Part shown: positions 5,353 through 6,475 of the stretch, one piece after another
How the letters are laid out: every line of letters starts with the position of its first letter
How positions within the stretch are numbered: position 1 is the stretch's first letter
Source: Nitrospinota bacterium
GTDB taxonomy: Bacteria; UBA8248
Length of the DNA stretch: 6,475 nucleotides
Assembly: GCA_029937135.1 (NCBI GenBank)
Contig: JAPYQX010000057.1
Span: 5,669-12,143 of the forward strand
Direction: 5' to 3'
The notes under the pieces: generated by a model
The model's input: only the letters and a program-made list of their open reading frames with translations
Database searches by the model: none
Told to the model about the DNA's origin: nothing
Translations under genes and position numbers: made by a program

Positions 5353-6475
5353 TCGCTCACCCGTTCGATTTCCGCGCCCAGTGTCCTCAAGCGCTCCTCG
5401 ATCCGCTCGTAGCCGCGATCAATATGGTAGACCCGGCGGACAATCGTATCACCTTCCGCGGCCAACCCCGCGAGGACCAGCGACGCGCTCGCGCGCAGGT
5501 CCGTCGCCATCACATGAGCCCCGGCAAGAGACTTGACCCCATCGACATGCGCCGTGCGGCCGTCGGTGGCGATCGCCGCCCCCATGCGGACGAGCTCGGC
5601 CACATGCATGAAACGGTTCTCGAAAATGGTCTCCGATATCGCGCACGATCCTTTCGCCAGCGTCATCAGCGTCATGAACTGGGCCTGAAGATCAGTGGGA
5701 AACCCCGGAAAGGCGGCGGTCTTGATGCTCACGGGCTGGAGGGGGCCGTTAGCGACAACGCGCACCCAATCGTTCCCCTCGGTCACGTCGAGCCCCGCCT
5801 CGCGGAGCCGGAGCGTCAGCGAGCGCACATGCTCGGGGATGCAGCGGTGAATCGTCACGTCCCCACCCGTGATGGCCCCCGCGATCATGAAAGTTCCCGT
5901 TTCGATGCGGTCCGGGGGGACGCCGACCTCATAGCCGCCGAGCTGATCAACCCCTTCGATTTCGATGATCGGTGTCCCGGCGCCCGTGACCCGCCCGCCC
6001 ATCTGATTCAGCAGATCGGCGAGGACGGACACCTCGGGCTCCTGGGCGGCGTTTTCGAGCACCGTCGTCCCCTCGGCGAGCGCCGCCGCCATCATTAGGT
6101 TCTTGGTCCCCGTCACGGTCACCATATCGAAGGAAACGCGCGCGCCCTTGAGACGCCCGGCCCGTGCATCGATATAGCCGTCCTTGATCGAGATTTCCGC
6201 GCCCATGGCCTCGAGGCCCTTGAGGTGCTGATCGATGGGGCGCGCGCCGATGGCGCATCCCCCCGGCAGGGAGACCCGCGCCCCACCAAACCGGGTGAGC
6301 AAAGGTCCGAGCACCATGACCGAGGCGCGCATCGTCCTCACCAGGTCGTAGGGCGCGGTTCCGGTGCGCACCTCCGATGTATCGATCACGACCTCCCGGG
6401 GGGCGGGCCGCTCGATGCGAAGGCCGAACTCGGCGAGGAGATTGAGAAAGGTTTCCGTGTCGCGGAGGTTGGGCA
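5349..6475 (-). CDS. murA: UDP-N-acetylglucosamine 1-carboxyvinyltransferase MurA (5' end outside window)
   Basis: Cytoplasmic enzyme of the first committed step of peptidoglycan synthesis; it transfers enolpyruvate from PEP to UDP-GlcNAc. The frame runs open from the window edge (first full codon at 6473), giving 374 visible residues. The family is about 420-430 long, so roughly 45-50 N-terminal residues are missing. Visible landmarks are APYDLVRTMRAS, the PEP loop LPGGCAIGARP with the catalytic Cys at visible residue 73 (Cys115 in E. coli; many fosfomycin-resistant lineages have Asp here), FPTDLQAQ with the catalytic Asp at 261, ENRFMH, ATDLRASASLVLAG, and HIDRGYERIE near the C-terminus with the conserved Arg at 353. 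The Cys predicts a fosfomycin-sensitive enzyme type (inference). The GTG at 6389 is an internal codon, not the start, because MurA homology (PNLRDTETFLNLLAEFG) continues upstream of it. The stop overlaps the hisG start in ATGA, indicating translational coupling. Identification is very secure. Confidence 0.98.
   Translation of the reverse strand, partial: PNLRDTETFLNLLAEFGLRIERPAPREVVIDTSEVRTGTAPYDLVRTMRASVMVLGPLLTRFGGARVSLPGGCAIGARPIDQHLKGLEAMGAEISIKDGYIDARAGRLKGARVSFDMVTVTGTKNLMMAAALAEGTTVLENAAQEPEVSVLADLLNQMGGRVTGAGTPIIEIEGVDQLGGYEVGVPPDRIETGTFMIAGAITGGDVTIHRCIPEHVRSLTLRLREAGLDVTEGNDWVRVVANGPLQPVSIKTAAFPGFPTDLQAQFMTLMTLAKGSCAISETIFENRFMHVAELVRMGAAIATDGRTAHVDGVKSLAGAHVMATDLRASASLVLAGLAAEGDTIVRRVYHIDRGYERIEERLRTLGAEIERVSE

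Noticed and set aside
4744..6098. Long plus-strand ORFs (4744-5412 and 5424-6098) opposite hisG and murA
   Set aside because: Same antisense effect of high-GC coding sequence; His/Arg/Pro-rich translations with no recognisable domain.

Overview
The window is a single block of minus-strand genes in high-GC DNA. Read right to left in transcription order, it holds murA (5' end cut off by the window edge), hisG, hisD, hisB, hisH, hisA, a possible 26-codon ORF, and hisF. All recognised genes are intact with their catalytic residues, so this is mainly an ordinary, functional histidine biosynthesis operon. The murA-hisG-hisD order, the short HisG and the monofunctional HisB suggest a diderm bacterium of proteobacterial (for example deltaproteobacterial) or candidate-phylum type. 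The sequence alone does not fix the phylum.

Right part (about 3377-6475): murA, hisG and hisD are joined by two 4-base ATGA stop/start overlaps, so peptidoglycan precursor synthesis and the first and last steps of histidine synthesis are probably translated from one message. Middle (2632-3376): a 142-base gap without a recognisable gene separates hisD from hisB. A hisC gene often sits here in related operons but is absent. hisB and hisH follow closely.

Left part (1-2592): hisH is separated from hisA by 267 bases that hold an 88-base imperfect palindrome of the dispersed GTCATyCTGAGCGA type. hisA most likely starts at a TTG codon. Between hisA and hisF a 26-codon ORF overlaps the hisA stop by one base and the hisF start by one base, and has coding-like base composition. 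Downstream of hisF lie five copies of an 18-base tandem repeat. The first includes the hisF 3' end, and the array puts a stop codon every six codons in the hisF frame. A hairpin lies at the window edge.

Pathway coverage: HisG does step 1, HisA the isomerisation, HisH plus HisF the glutamine-dependent cyclisation, HisB the dehydration, and HisD the final two oxidations. HisI/HisE, HisC, histidinol-phosphate phosphatase and the HisZ partner expected for a short HisG are not in the window and must be encoded elsewhere. No wholly new multi-gene system is visible. The most notable unexplained items are the bridging small ORF and the hisF-derived tandem stop repeat.
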